This document shows positions 55,783 through 64,000 of a stretch of 64,000 nt of DNA, one piece after another. The DNA is from Kaistia defluvii (lineage in GTDB: Bacteria > Pseudomonadota > Alphaproteobacteria > Rhizobiales > Kaistiaceae). The stretch covers positions 62,001 through 126,000 of the forward strand of contig NZ_JBEPSM010000001.1 of NCBI RefSeq assembly GCF_040548815.1. The letters are read 5' to 3'. A program made the position numbers and the translations under genes. Below the pieces are notes generated by a model that saw only the letters and a list, made by a program, of their open reading frames with translations, ran no database searches and was not told where the DNA came from. Every line of letters starts with the position of its first letter. Position 1 is the stretch's first letter.

Positions 55783-56339
55783 GGCCAACCCCTGTCCAGT
55801 CCGGCGTCCCGGCAGAGCTCCGAAAGCCGCTTGCGGGCATGGAACACGCGGGTCTTCACCGTATTTTCCGGTATGCCGACGATGCGGCTGACATCTTCGA
55901 TCGATTGTTCCTGGTAGTAGACGAGGTCGATCACCTCGCGGTGCTCGCGCGACAGCCGGTCGATGCAGGCGCGCAGGACGCCGGCCTTGTCCGACTTCTG
56001 CAGCGAGACTTCCGGCGTGTCGTCCAGGTCCTCGATCGTCTCGGCGAACTCGTCGCCGAGCGGCGCCTCGGTGCGACGGCGCAGCGCCGAATAGGCCTTG
56101 AAGCGGGCGATCGACAGCAGCCAGGTCGTGACGCTGGCGCGTCCTTCGAACCTGGCGGCCTGGCGCCAGACATCAAGGAATACCTCGGTGACGATATCCT
56201 CGGCGATGTCCTCGCGCCGGACCAGCCGCAGGACGAAACGGTGGACGCGAATGTTGTGGGCGCCGAACAGGGCCCGCATCGCCGCCTGGTCGCCCCTGGC
56301 GATCCAGGCGATCCACTGTTCGTCCTGGCTGCCGAGCAT
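55779..56339 (-). CDS. ECF RNA polymerase sigma factor
   Basis: A 186-residue sigma-70 factor with region 2 (RGDQAAMRALFGAHNIRVHR, EDIVTEVFLDVWRQAARFEG) and region 4 (LSREHREVIDLVYYQEQSIE, ENTVKTRVFHARKRL). Co-translated with an anti-sigma factor. Several starts are possible; 56339 (MLGSQDEQ) is taken, 56351 and 56363 being in-frame alternatives. The upstream gene on the same strand is a Gly/His-rich secreted protein; whether it belongs to the regulon is an inference. Confidence 0.88.
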   Translation of the reverse strand: MLGSQDEQWIAWIARGDQAAMRALFGAHNIRVHRFVLRLVRREDIAEDIVTEVFLDVWRQAARFEGRASVTTWLLSIARFKAYSALRRRTEAPLGDEFAETIEDLDDTPEVSLQKSDKAGVLRACIDRLSREHREVIDLVYYQEQSIEDVSRIVGIPENTVKTRVFHARKRLSELCRDAGLDRGWP

Positions 56340-56475
56340 TGGAGGCCCCATCCATCCCGCCATCTGACCGGGGAGGGTGGCGACTTGCCGTTCCCCGGTC
56401 AACTCTGGCGGTGGTTGCCAGGCGGTTTTGGGACAATTTCCCATCGCCGCCTGGCTTGTACCGGCCATGTTGCGC

Positions 56476-56844
56476 TCAATCGCAGACCACGACCCGCTTC
56501 CAGACCCGGCCGACGCCGGGGACGAAGACGCGCTTGCGGACTTTGTAGCATTCCTCCTGGACGCCGACATAAGCGGGGATGCCGATATAGATGCCGCCGC
56601 CCCAGCGCGGGCCGCCCCAGCCACCACCATGGCCGCCCCAACCACCGTGACCGCCATGGCCACCATGACCGCCACCATGGCCACCGCCGTGACCGCCACC
56701 ATGGCCGCCGCTGAAGCCGCCGGGGCCACCGAAGCCGGGGCCGGCATTGGCGCTGCTCGCGGTGAGGAGCGAAGTGGCGCCGATGGTGGCGATGGCCAGC
56801 GCTGCGACGGTGGCGGTGGTGCGGATCGACTTGAGAATGGTCAT
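56476..56844 (-). CDS. Secreted Gly/His-rich protein
   Basis: A 122-residue protein with a signal peptide (cleavage after SSANA, residue 34). The mature N-terminal half consists of Gly-Gly-His repeats (GGHGGGHGG type) and Trp; the C-terminal part YVGVQEECYKVRKRVFVPGV and KRVVVCD holds two cysteines. GGGAG precedes the ATG at 56844. The repeat could bind metal. It lies directly upstream of the ECF sigma factor on the same strand. Confidence 0.75.
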   Translation of the reverse strand: MTILKSIRTTATVAALAIATIGATSLLTASSANAGPGFGGPGGFSGGHGGGHGGGHGGGHGGHGGHGGWGGHGGGWGGPRWGGGIYIGIPAYVGVQEECYKVRKRVFVPGVGRVWKRVVVCD

Positions 56845-57130
56845 TTTGGATCTCCCTCTGGAACTCTTGGGTCCGCCCGTTGCGGCCCCGATGACCATTG
56901 GTCGCGGCGGCTCGGGAAAAGGTTCACGCGGGCTCGCACTTTTTTCGAAGTTTCTTTGCGATCGCCGGAAATCGCCGATTTTGCTGCGAATTCAGCCCGG
57001 AAAGCGCCTTCGGGCTTGATTACAGCGCCGGTTTCTCCATCGTCACGGTCGCGCTGCGCCGGATTCTTGGCCGGGCAGCCTGCCGAGCGCTCCGCAAAGG
57101 CAACCATCGAGCTACGACAGGTCTTCTTGC

Positions 57131-58279
57131 ATGGCTTCCACTGAAACGATCGCGACCAGCGTTCCCGGCGCGCCCGAACAGCTTTCAACCCGGATCGCAT
57201 TCTTCATCGCAGGCTTCGGCATGGCCGCCTGGGCACCGCTGGTGCCCTTCGCCAAGGCGCGTGCGGGCCTCGATGACGGCATGCTGGGCCTGCTGCTGCT
57301 CTGCCTCGGCGCCGGCTCGATCGTTTCCATGCCGCTGTCGGGTGCGCTTGCGGCGCGGTTCGGCTGCCGCCGGATCATCATCGCCGGCTCCGCCATGCTC
57401 TGCCTGGCGCTGCCGATGCTGGCCAGCGTCTCCAGCTTCGGCTTGCTGGTGCTGGCGCTGCTGCTGTTCGGCGCCGGCGTCGGCCTCGTCGACTGCGTCG
57501 TCAACATTCAGGCGGTGATCGTGGAACGAGCCAGCGGGCGCACGATGATGTCCGGCTTTCACGGCCTGTTCAGCGTGGGCGGCATAGCGGGGGCTGGCGG
57601 GGTCAGCGCCATGCTGGCGCTGGGAGCATCGCCCTTCGTGGCGGCCCTGGTCGTGGTGGCGCTGGTGGCCGCGGCGCTCGCCTTCGCCGCCGCCAATCTG
57701 CTGCCCTATGGCAGCAGCGGCAGCGGACCGGCCTTCGCGATTCCCCATGGCGTCGTGCTGTTCATCGGCGCGCTCTGCTTCATCGTCTTCCTGACGGAAG
57801 GCGCCGTGCTCGACTGGAGCGCCGTGTTCCTGAGCTCCGTGCGCGGCGTCGACCCAAGCCATGCCGGGCTCGCCTATACGGCGTTTGCCATCACCATGAC
57901 GATCGGCCGCCTGACGGGCGATCGGATCGTGCGCCTCGTCGGACAGAATCGCATCATCGTGTTCGGGGGATTGTGCGCGGCGGCCGGCCTGGCGATTGCC
58001 ACGCTCGTGCCGTTCTGGGAAGCCGCTCTGGTCGGCTACGCGCTAGTCGGAGCCGGCTGCTCCAACGTCGTTCCGGTGCTTTACAGCGCCATCGGTCGGC
58101 AGAAGGTGATGCCGGAGCACATCGCCATCCCCGCCGTCACGACGCTGGGCTACGCCGGCATTCTGGCGGGGCCGGCGGCGATCGGTTTCGTCGCCCAGCT
58201 CACCAGCCTGTCGGCGGCATTCTTAATGATCGCGCTCCTGCTGGTCGGCGTCGCCGCGAGCAGCCGCTGGCTACGCTAG
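57131..58279 (+). CDS. MFS transporter
   Basis: A 382-residue membrane protein with about 12 helices. The loop 2-3 signature is present as LAARFGCRRIII, and the second half has RLTGDRIVRLVGQNR. Relatives annotated as YbjJ-like or fucose permease-like are plausible. Substrate not predictable. The ATG at 57131 lacks a strong ribosome site. It faces the HTH gene convergently. Confidence 0.85.
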   Translation: MASTETIATSVPGAPEQLSTRIAFFIAGFGMAAWAPLVPFAKARAGLDDGMLGLLLLCLGAGSIVSMPLSGALAARFGCRRIIIAGSAMLCLALPMLASVSSFGLLVLALLLFGAGVGLVDCVVNIQAVIVERASGRTMMSGFHGLFSVGGIAGAGGVSAMLALGASPFVAALVVVALVAAALAFAAANLLPYGSSGSGPAFAIPHGVVLFIGALCFIVFLTEGAVLDWSAVFLSSVRGVDPSHAGLAYTAFAITMTIGRLTGDRIVRLVGQNRIIVFGGLCAAAGLAIATLVPFWEAALVGYALVGAGCSNVVPVLYSAIGRQKVMPEHIAIPAVTTLGYAGILAGPAAIGFVAQLTSLSAAFLMIALLLVGVAASSRWLR

Positions 58280-58334
58280 GAGGTCGCTTGGCCGAGACCG
58301 GTCCGCCGCCCCAAGCGGCGGCGTACCAACCCGC

Positions 58335-58607
58335 TCAGCTCCAGCTGACATTGTCCTCGACTTCCAGGACGGTCGCGATCGCAGCCCGCTCATCCGCCAT
58401 CAGGTCGCTGCCACGTTCGGCCAGCATGATGATGATGAGATCGACGCCGGAGCGCTCGGACAGCTGGGCGCAGGTGAGGCCGCGCGACTTTCTCAGCGCG
58501 GCGAGGCTGGAGCCGATCGGCGTGACGCCTTCCGGCACATAGCCATAGGATGAGCCGGAGACCGGGCTCGCCGCGGCGGTCGCCTGATGGATCGATTGAA
58601 TGGGCAT
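58335..58607 (-). CDS. Small HTH (XRE-like) protein
   Basis: A 90-residue protein. A flexible N-terminus (MPIQSIHQATAAASPVSGSS) precedes a helix-turn-helix-like region LAALRKSRGLTCAQLSERSG followed by VDLIIIMLAERGSDLMADER. It is short for a repressor and has no ligand domain. AGGAGG lies eight bases before the ATG, which fixes the start. Target unknown. Confidence 0.7.
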   Translation of the reverse strand: MPIQSIHQATAAASPVSGSSYGYVPEGVTPIGSSLAALRKSRGLTCAQLSERSGVDLIIIMLAERGSDLMADERAAIATVLEVEDNVSWS

Positions 58608-58736
58608 GTCGGGTACCTCCTGACATTTCCAATGCACCGCATGGCGTTTGGATCCGTCGCCCGCCGCCAACTTTCCGCTGCGTCGAAATCCGAAGCGAGG
58701 CCGGCGTGGCGGGGCCCCGTCTGGGCCCGAATCGGC

Positions 58737-59174
58737 TCAGACGAGCCAGTTCAGCGTGATCGCCGCCAGGACCAGATAGCGTCCCACCTTGGCGATGGTG
58801 ACAAGCAGCAGGAAAACCGGCATCGGTTCGCGCAGGATTCCGGCGACGACCGTCAGCGGGTCGCCGACAACCGGCGCCCAGCTCAACAGCAGGGACCACC
58901 GGCCATAGCGCCGATACCAGGCCTCAGCGCGGGACAGCGCCTCGGGCCCGACGGGAAACCAGCGGCGATCCTGGAAACGCGCGATGCCTCGACCAAGATA
59001 CCAGTTGATCACCGAGCCCAGCACATTGCCGATGCTGGCCAACGTCAGCAGCCAGATCGGCGAATAATCGGCCAGCAGAAGCCCGACCAGGACCGCCTCG
59101 GACTGCATCGGCAGGATGGTGGCGGCGGCGAGGGCGGCGAGAAAGAGGCCGGCATAAAGAGCGAGATCGGTCAT
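58737..59174 (-). CDS. YqaA/DedA-like membrane protein
   Basis: A 145-residue protein with about four hydrophobic segments. SIGNVLGSVINWYLGRG and SWAPVVGDPLTVVAGILR are signatures of the YqaA (COG1238) branch of the DedA/SNARE-associated family, probably lipid scramblases or transporters. GRYLVLAAI closes the last helix. Confidence 0.85.
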   Translation of the reverse strand: MTDLALYAGLFLAALAAATILPMQSEAVLVGLLLADYSPIWLLTLASIGNVLGSVINWYLGRGIARFQDRRWFPVGPEALSRAEAWYRRYGRWSLLLSWAPVVGDPLTVVAGILREPMPVFLLLVTIAKVGRYLVLAAITLNWLV

Positions 59175-59621
59175 GCCGGACGCCGGCCATCGGCCCGATG
59201 CCGCAACGCGCGTTGCTGGCTTGATGCGTGCGGCCGCAAGCTCCGGGCGAGTCTTGCGAGAGGATTGGCCTGTGCTTCCTCAGCGTAAGTATGGTTACCT
59301 TCCAATATATTCCGATCTCCGGATGCGTTTGTTTCTCTGGAGCACTGGCGTCGGCGCTTCTGGCGCACGCCCTGTGCACGACCTGGCAGAGACCTTAATT
59401 CCGCCTCATAATCGCCGGATTTCCTGACGTTTCTTAACCCAACGGACATGAATTCGTAACGGTCCCTCTTGGGGCTGCAACGAAATCGTGCCGTTTGCGT
59501 TGTCGCTCGGAGTTTCCGGAAGTCCTTTCAATTCATGCTGTGGCTGTGTCCTGCGCACAACAGTAATTTGGCTGGGCTGTGATATACGTAGCTTAATATC
59601 TTCGAACTTGGAGTTCCCCCC
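59175..59621 (+). other. 447-bp intergenic region before the porin array
   Basis: No convincing gene was found. The last 100 bp are AT-richer (GTAATTTGGCTGGG, TGATATACGTAGCTTAATAT) and probably hold the first porin promoter, although no clean -35/-10 pair was fixed. GGAG at 59611-59614 is the ribosome site of the first porin. Confidence 0.5.
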
Positions 59622-60275
59622 GTGAACATTCTCCGCCTTTCTGCCCTGGCTTCGGCCTCGCTTCTGGCTCTCGGCGTCGTCGGCGCCCAGGCTGCTGACC
59701 TGACCTATGAGCCCGCTCCGGCTCCGGTCGTCGAGGCAGCTCCGGCCGCCTTCAACTGGACCGGCTTCTACCTCGGCGTGCACGCTGGTGCTGCCATCAC
59801 CGATTTCGACTATAGCTCGCCTTTCGTCGCCGGCACGGCCAGCGATGACAACACCGGCTTCCTCGGTGGCGTCCAGGCCGGCTACAACTGGCAGTTCGAC
59901 AACATCGTCATCGGCGCGCAGACCGACTTCGCCTATACCTCGGCGAAGATCTCGGACGGCGGCTTCGAGAACAAGCTTGAATGGCTCGGCAGCACGACCG
60001 CTCGCGTCGGTTATGCCTTCGACAACCTGCTCGTCTACGGCAAGGGCGGTGTCGCCTACGGTTCGTCGAAGATCACCACCCCGGTCGGCGACGACTCCAA
60101 GTGGCACACCGGCTGGACCGCTGGCGTCGGCGCTGAATACGCCTTCACCCAGAACATCACCGGCCTGGTCGAATACAACTATGTCGACCTCGGCTCGCAG
60201 GATTACTTCGACAACGCCGTTTCGGCTGACATCACGTCGAACGTCATCAAGGCCGGCCTGAACTACAAGTTCTAA
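59622..60275 (+). CDS. Omp25/31-type outer membrane porin, copy 1
   Basis: A 217-residue porin-like protein starting at GTG (GTGAACATTCTCC). A 24-residue signal peptide (ends GVVGAQA-ADL) precedes an eight-stranded beta-barrel of the Omp25/Omp31 family: FNWTGFYLGVHAGAAITD, DNTGFLGGVQAGYNWQFDN, YAFDNLLVYGKGGVAYG and a terminal NVIKAGLNYKF with the C-terminal Phe required for outer-membrane insertion. It is the first of three tandem copies. Confidence 0.95.
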   Translation: MNILRLSALASASLLALGVVGAQAADLTYEPAPAPVVEAAPAAFNWTGFYLGVHAGAAITDFDYSSPFVAGTASDDNTGFLGGVQAGYNWQFDNIVIGAQTDFAYTSAKISDGGFENKLEWLGSTTARVGYAFDNLLVYGKGGVAYGSSKITTPVGDDSKWHTGWTAGVGAEYAFTQNITGLVEYNYVDLGSQDYFDNAVSADITSNVIKAGLNYKF

Positions 60276-60300
60276 TCGGCTTCGACATACCATCTGGAGA

Positions 60301-60324
60301 AGGCGGCCCTCGGGCCGCCTTTTT
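60301..60324 (+). terminator. Terminator after porin copy 1
   Basis: AGGCGGCC (60301-60308) pairs with GGCCGCCT (60313-60320), loop CTCG, followed by TTTT. It isolates copy 1 from copy 2. Confidence 0.85.
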
Positions 60325-60464
60325 CGTTTCTGGGGTGTGGTGGTCCGCCAAGCCGCGGCGGAAGGGTTGGACTTTTCATTCCCGCTAAACTGTGGCGTGC
60401 GCGCAACGGCATTCGGCCAGGGGCTCTGCTATGATTGTCATAACAATTTATATGGAGTTCCCCC

Positions 60465-61121
60465 GTGAACCTTCGCTTTTTCGCTCTCGCCTCGGCTTCA
60501 GTCCTGGCCCTCGGCGTTGTCGGCGCCCAGGCAGCTGACCTGACCTACGAACCCGCTCCGGTCGTCGCGGCAGCTCCGGCTGCCTTCAACTGGACCGGCT
60601 TCTACCTCGGCGTCCACGCTGGCGCGGCTATCTTCGATGGCGATTACGCCTACGGCAACTATGCGCCGAGCGATGACAACACCGGCTTCCTCGGTGGCGT
60701 CCAGGCCGGCTACAACTGGCAGTTCGACAACATCGTCATCGGCGCCCAGACCGACTTCGCCTACACCTCGGCCAAGATCTCGGACGACGTCGTCGACGCC
60801 CAGAACAAGCTTGAATGGCTCGGCAGCACGACCGCTCGTATCGGTTATGCCTTCGACAACCTGCTCGTCTACGGCAAGGGTGGTGTCGCCTACGGCCAGT
60901 CGAAGATCGAATCGGTCGCTTACGGCGACGATTCGAAGTGGCACACCGGCTGGACCGCTGGCGTCGGCGCGGAATACGCCTTCACCCAGAATATCACCGG
61001 CCTGCTCGAGTACAACTACGTCGACCTCGGCTCCAAGGATTACACCTTCGCTGGCGGCGTGGGCGCCAGCGCCGACCTGACGACCAACGTCATCAAGGCC
61101 GGCCTGAACTACAAGTTCTAG
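60465..61121 (+). CDS. Omp25/31-type outer membrane porin, copy 2
   Basis: A 218-residue paralog of copy 1, also starting at GTG with GGAGTTCCCCC ahead. Same signal peptide type, barrel motifs and NVIKAGLNYKF end. It differs mainly in the first external loop (DGDYAYGNYAPSDDN) and the third (DDVVDAQNKLEW). The promoter block at 60373-60464 is shared with copy 3. Confidence 0.95.
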   Translation: MNLRFFALASASVLALGVVGAQAADLTYEPAPVVAAAPAAFNWTGFYLGVHAGAAIFDGDYAYGNYAPSDDNTGFLGGVQAGYNWQFDNIVIGAQTDFAYTSAKISDDVVDAQNKLEWLGSTTARIGYAFDNLLVYGKGGVAYGQSKIESVAYGDDSKWHTGWTAGVGAEYAFTQNITGLLEYNYVDLGSKDYTFAGGVGASADLTTNVIKAGLNYKF

Positions 61122-61145
61122 TCGGCTTCGACATACGGTTACGAG

Positions 61146-61177
61146 AAGGCGGCCCATCGGGCCGCCTTCTTCGTTTT
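61146..61177 (+). terminator. Terminator after porin copy 2
   Basis: AAGGCGGCCC (61146-61155) pairs with GGGCCGCCTT (61159-61168), loop ATC, then CTTCGTTTT. The same sequence type as after the other copies. Confidence 0.85.
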
Positions 61178-61311
61178 GGGCTCGGCCCCGCCATACGTCT
61201 GCGGATAAGGGTCTCGACATTTTCATTCCCGCTAAACTGTGGCGTCCGCGCAACGGTATTCCGTAGGGGCGTCTGCTATGAGTGCCATAGCAATTCAGAT
61301 GGAGCTCCCCC

Positions 61312-61986
61312 GTGAACATTCGCTTTTTCGCTCTCGCTTCCGCTTCGGTCCTGGCTCTCGGTGTCGTCGGCGCCCAGGCTGCTGACCTGACCTACGAGCC
61401 CGCCCCGGTCGCCGCGGCAGCTCCCGCTGCCTTCAACTGGACCGGCTTCTACCTCGGCGTTCATGCCGGTGCTGCCATCACCGATTTCGACTACAGCTCG
61501 CCGGACAACGACTTCCCGGGCTTCAGCGATGACAACACCGGCTTCCTCGGTGGCGTCCAGGCCGGCTACAACTGGCAGTTCGACAACATCGTTGTCGGTC
61601 TCCAGACGGACTTCGCCTACACCTCTGCCAAGGTTTCGCTCAACGGCTTTGACGGCGAAGGCCTTGAGCAGAAGCTTGAGTGGCTGGGCAGCACGACCGC
61701 TCGTATCGGTTATGCCTTCGACAACCTGCTCGTCTACGGCAAGGGCGGTGTCGCTTACGGTCAGTCGAAGCTCGAACTCTCGGCTATTGGCCTGTCGGCT
61801 GACGATTCCAAGTGGCACACCGGCTGGACTGCTGGCGTCGGCGCTGAATACGCCTTCACCCAGAACATCACCGGTCTGGTCGAGTACAACTATGTCGACC
61901 TCGGCTCGCAGGATTACTTCAACGGTGCGGTCTCTTCGGACCTGACCTCGAACGTCATCAAGGCGGGCCTGAACTACAAGTTCTAA
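61312..61986 (+). CDS. Omp25/31-type outer membrane porin, copy 3
   Basis: A 224-residue paralog starting at GTG 61312. Its extra length lies in surface loops (YSSPDNDFPGFSDDN and LNGFDGEGLEQKLEW, LELSAIGLSADDSKW). All barrel strands are intact and the C-terminus is NVIKAGLNYKF. Confidence 0.95.
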   Translation: MNIRFFALASASVLALGVVGAQAADLTYEPAPVAAAAPAAFNWTGFYLGVHAGAAITDFDYSSPDNDFPGFSDDNTGFLGGVQAGYNWQFDNIVVGLQTDFAYTSAKVSLNGFDGEGLEQKLEWLGSTTARIGYAFDNLLVYGKGGVAYGQSKLELSAIGLSADDSKWHTGWTAGVGAEYAFTQNITGLVEYNYVDLGSQDYFNGAVSSDLTSNVIKAGLNYKF

Positions 61987-62011
61987 TCGGCTTCAACCGA
62001 TCGCTTACGAG

Positions 62012-62038
62012 AAGGCGGCCCATCGGGCCGCCTTTTTC
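62012..62038 (+). terminator. Terminator after porin copy 3
   Basis: AAGGCGGCCC (62012-62021) pairs with GGGCCGCCTT (62025-62034), loop ATC, then TTT. Confidence 0.85.
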
Positions 62039-62375
62039 GTTTTGGGATTGCCTATTGGCCCTCGATGGATCGGGCAGGGGGCTCGGACAGTTCGGTGCCC
62101 GGCTCGACAGCCTCGCCCCCGTGGGAAGCGAATCGAGATCGCTGCCCGCGAAGCGGCAGCGTATGTCGGGCTGTAGCTTGCGTCGTCGGGAAATAGCGCA
62201 GCCTGCACGACCCGTCCATCCGCGCGGCGCCAAGCCTACCGTATGGAATCATCGCATCGACTATCCATGGATCCTATGTCGCAAACGGGACGCCTGGTCC
62301 CGATTCGAATTCGTGAGATGGCGGATTCTTCTGATGTTTGGCTGACTGGCTGGGGCTGGAGAGGCCTAGTTTGGC
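62039..62375. other. 337-bp intergenic region, composition shift
   Basis: Nothing convincing is encoded. The GC content falls towards the right end, where the sulfotransferase gene begins. The first porin terminator-like T tract ends at 62042. I see no repeat or tRNA. Confidence 0.5.
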
Positions 62376-63146
62376 CTAGAGGCCTGTAAACCGGCGAGCA
62401 AGCCCTCTAAGATAAGGCCCATTGTCTCGTTGGGCTGTCGGCAACGGTAAAGTGATCGGCTGTTGCAAGGTCATACCGCCATCCTTATCGCGGTAGCCGA
62501 GGGCGCGCATCATCTCTCCGCAATGCGCCCAGAACGTCTCGTGATGGTGGCGCTCAATGCTTGCTATGCCGGCGCCATTGTCGCCAGTGCGAAATAGCCT
62601 CTCGTTCAGTGCGCGCAGGTCCGAGAACGAAACGTCGAATGGCCTGACTGGGGCTACCCTCAAAAATGCGCCTATTCTCTCAAGTGGAGGAGCGTTAGAA
62701 GCGAGTTCTTCGTAACGCAAGACAAGGGTATTCATGGGATCTCGTCCCACGAACGCCTTCACATGATCCTGCCAGGCGCCGGGCCATGCTTTGCCGACAA
62801 TGAGGTCATCGAAAGATAGCTGTTGCTCCTCGAAGTCCGCCAGAAATCTTCTGTATGAAAAAAGGGAAGCTCGCGCATCCCTCACAATGTAGATGCACGA
62901 GTCGGTTTCTGGTACGAAGTCGTGCGTCTTGATGAGGAATAGATCTGGCGATGCCCGTGCCTTCTCGAGAAAATCGTCGAACGTCTCTTCGTCAAATCGG
63001 AGCTCGCCGACTACCTCGGTCAGCTTCCCAGCCTTTCCATTGGCAGGCTGGTATGCTGTATAGCTACCAAGATCGAAGCTACGCTTCAGCACAGTTCGAA
63101 AGAGATGATTTCCCGAGCGGGGATACGAAGCCACCCACACTATCAA
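62376..63146 (-). CDS. Sulfotransferase domain protein
   Basis: A 256-residue protein with the 5'-phosphosulfate loop SYPRSGNHLFRTVL (7-20) and the 3'-phosphate motif IVRDARASLFSYRRF. These bind PAPS; the acceptor is probably a lipid or saccharide. It is visibly less GC-rich than the neighbouring genes, which suggests later acquisition. Same strand as the next gene, a GDP-fucose synthase. Confidence 0.85.
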   Translation of the reverse strand: MIVWVASYPRSGNHLFRTVLKRSFDLGSYTAYQPANGKAGKLTEVVGELRFDEETFDDFLEKARASPDLFLIKTHDFVPETDSCIYIVRDARASLFSYRRFLADFEEQQLSFDDLIVGKAWPGAWQDHVKAFVGRDPMNTLVLRYEELASNAPPLERIGAFLRVAPVRPFDVSFSDLRALNERLFRTGDNGAGIASIERHHHETFWAHCGEMMRALGYRDKDGGMTLQQPITLPLPTAQRDNGPYLRGLARRFTGL

Positions 63147-63211
63147 TTACGTTCCTCAGTCCCAGAAATCGGCTATCTCTAGTTGAGCTCCGGCCCAGCG
63201 ACGGCGCACCC

Positions 63212-64000
63212 TTATCCGAAGCGCGTCAGGAAATCTGCGTAGGCGACGGTTAAGCCTGCTCGAAGATCAATTCGGGCGCGCCAGCCAAGGTCCGTCATGC
63301 GGGAAACGTCGAGGAGCTTTCTCGGTGTGCCGTCGGGCCGCGACGTGTCGAAAGCCAGTCGGCCACGGTAGCCGACAACTTCGGCAATCAACTCGGCAAA
63401 CTCGCGCATCGAGATATCGGATCCGGTCCCGACATTGAGCGGCACCTCGTCGGAATAGTGCTTCATCACATGGACAGAAGCATCGGCCAGGTCATCGACC
63501 GAAAGGAATTCACGGCGCGGGGTCCCCGTACCCCAAACCTCAACGACCGATTGGCCCGAAGCCTTGGCTTCATGGATGCGCCGGATCAGCCCTGCGGGTG
63601 CGTGACTGTGCTCGGGATGATAATTGTCGCCCGGACCATAGAGATTGGTCGGCATGATGGATACGAAATCGGCGCCGTGCTGACGCCGGAAGGCCTGACA
63701 GAGTTTGACGCCGGCGATCTTTGCGATCGCATACCATTCGTTGGTCGGTTCCAAGGCACCCGAGAGCAGTGCCTCCTCGACGATCGGCTGCGCAGCGAGC
63801 CGAGGATAAATGCAGGAGGATCCCAGAAACAGCAGCTTTTTGACGCCAGCATGATAGGCGGCGTCGATCACGTTTGTTTCGATCTGCAAGTTCTCCAGCA
63901 GGAAATCGGCCGGATAGCTGTTGTTCGCCACGATGCCGCCTACCTTTGCGGCCGCGAGAAACACGACGTCAGGGCGCCTACTCGTCAGCCAGGTGGCGGT
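63212..64000 (-). CDS. GDP-L-fucose synthase-like, N-terminus cut by window edge
   Basis: The frame continues through the right end of the window ([15 protein letters not shown]), so the N-terminal NADP loop is not visible. Catalytic residues: Ser in FLGSSCIYP, Tyr and Lys in [10 protein letters not shown]. The [20 protein letters not shown] segment is typical of GDP-4-keto-6-deoxymannose epimerase/reductase. It supplies GDP-fucose for surface polysaccharide. Predicted to end with ADFLTRFG. Confidence 0.9.
   Translation of the reverse strand, partial: TATWLTSRRPDVVFLAAAKVGGIVANNSYPADFLLENLQIETNVIDAAYHAGVKKLLFLGSSCIYPRLAAQPIVEEALLSGALEPTNEWYAIAKIAGVKLCQAFRRQHGADFVSIMPTNLYGPGDNYHPEHSHAPAGLIRRIHEAKASGQSVVEVWGTGTPRREFLSVDDLADASVHVMKHYSDEVPLNVGTGSDISMREFAELIAEVVGYRGRLAFDTSRPDGTPRKLLDVSRMTDLGWRARIDLRAGLTVAYADFLTRFG

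Larger units (their letters stand above)
60373..61311 (+). repeat. Duplicated upstream blocks of porin copies 2 and 3
   Basis: Two 92-bp blocks, 60373-60464 and 61220-61311, precede copies 2 and 3 and match along most of their length (both contain CATTCCCGCTAAACTGTGGC, then CGCAACGG and CTGCTATGA). The whole unit of upstream block, gene and terminator is about 845 bp. The -10 candidate is TATGAT near 60431 (TATGAG in copy 3). Confidence 0.8.

Noticed and set aside
59175..59621. A frame of about 84 codons in the gap before the porins
   Set aside because: Arg/Ser-rich, no ribosome site and no similarity; treated as non-coding upstream region.

Overview
The window is a high-GC (about 65% by eye), gene-dense stretch of an alphaproteobacterial chromosome, most likely from the order Hyphomicrobiales (Rhizobiales). 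Four things point there: an F0 ATP synthase cluster of the alphaproteobacterial type (I-a-c-b'-b, split from the F1 genes); smc next to a dsbA-like gene, a dciA-like gene and mutY; a prenyltransferase gene divergent from a DUF2007 / methyltransferase / S49 peptidase run that leads to glyQ-glyS and ppdK; and Omp25/31-type porins. No rRNA, tRNA, CRISPR array, insertion sequence or prophage was recognised. Genus cannot be fixed from the sequence alone.

Layout. 1-3 kb: the C-terminal part of a very large propeller plus cysteine-repeat protein, cut by the left edge. 3-12 kb: mutY, an ABC-F ATPase, a methyltransferase, smc, a periplasmic thiol oxidoreductase and a DciA-like protein. 12-15.4 kb: the F0 operon with a recognisable promoter and a terminator that lies inside the convergent rnhB. 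15.5-24 kb: a 2OG-Fe(II) oxygenase, a NYN/LOTUS protein, a radical SAM protein, a small glycosyltransferase, moaB, ispE coupled to a TPR-LysM protein, and a long-chain polyprenyl diphosphate synthase. 24-36.5 kb: DUF2007, a TrmN6-like methyltransferase, an S49 peptidase, two small cysteine-containing secreted proteins (one frameshifted), glyS/glyQ, an AcuI-like reductase, a SleB-like hydrolase and ppdK. 36.6-49 kb: mixed housekeeping and hypothetical genes (ygfZ-HD, phosphatase, GNAT, dihydroorotase, Nudix, SRAP, LysE, DUF1499, metallo-beta-lactamase fold, wrbA), including a 59-residue gene that is easy to miss.

49-57 kb is the most interesting accessory part. A SMP-30 hydrolase is followed by a DUF559 nuclease-like gene enclosed by two inverted copies of a palindromic repeat. 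Next come a MerR regulator and a divergent Zn/Cd/Pb-type P-type ATPase with a textbook MerR operator between them. Then comes a same-strand block of a Gly/His-rich secreted protein, an ECF sigma factor, its anti-sigma factor and a subtilisin-like protease. The periplasmic part of the anti-sigma factor looks like the prodomain of the protease encoded next to it.

57-64 kb: an MFS transporter, a small HTH protein, a YqaA/DedA membrane protein, and three tandem porin genes, each with its own terminator (the upstream block is shared only by copies 2 and 3). The right edge has a visibly less GC-rich sulfotransferase and a truncated GDP-L-fucose synthase-like gene, probably the start of a surface-polysaccharide cluster that continues outside the window.
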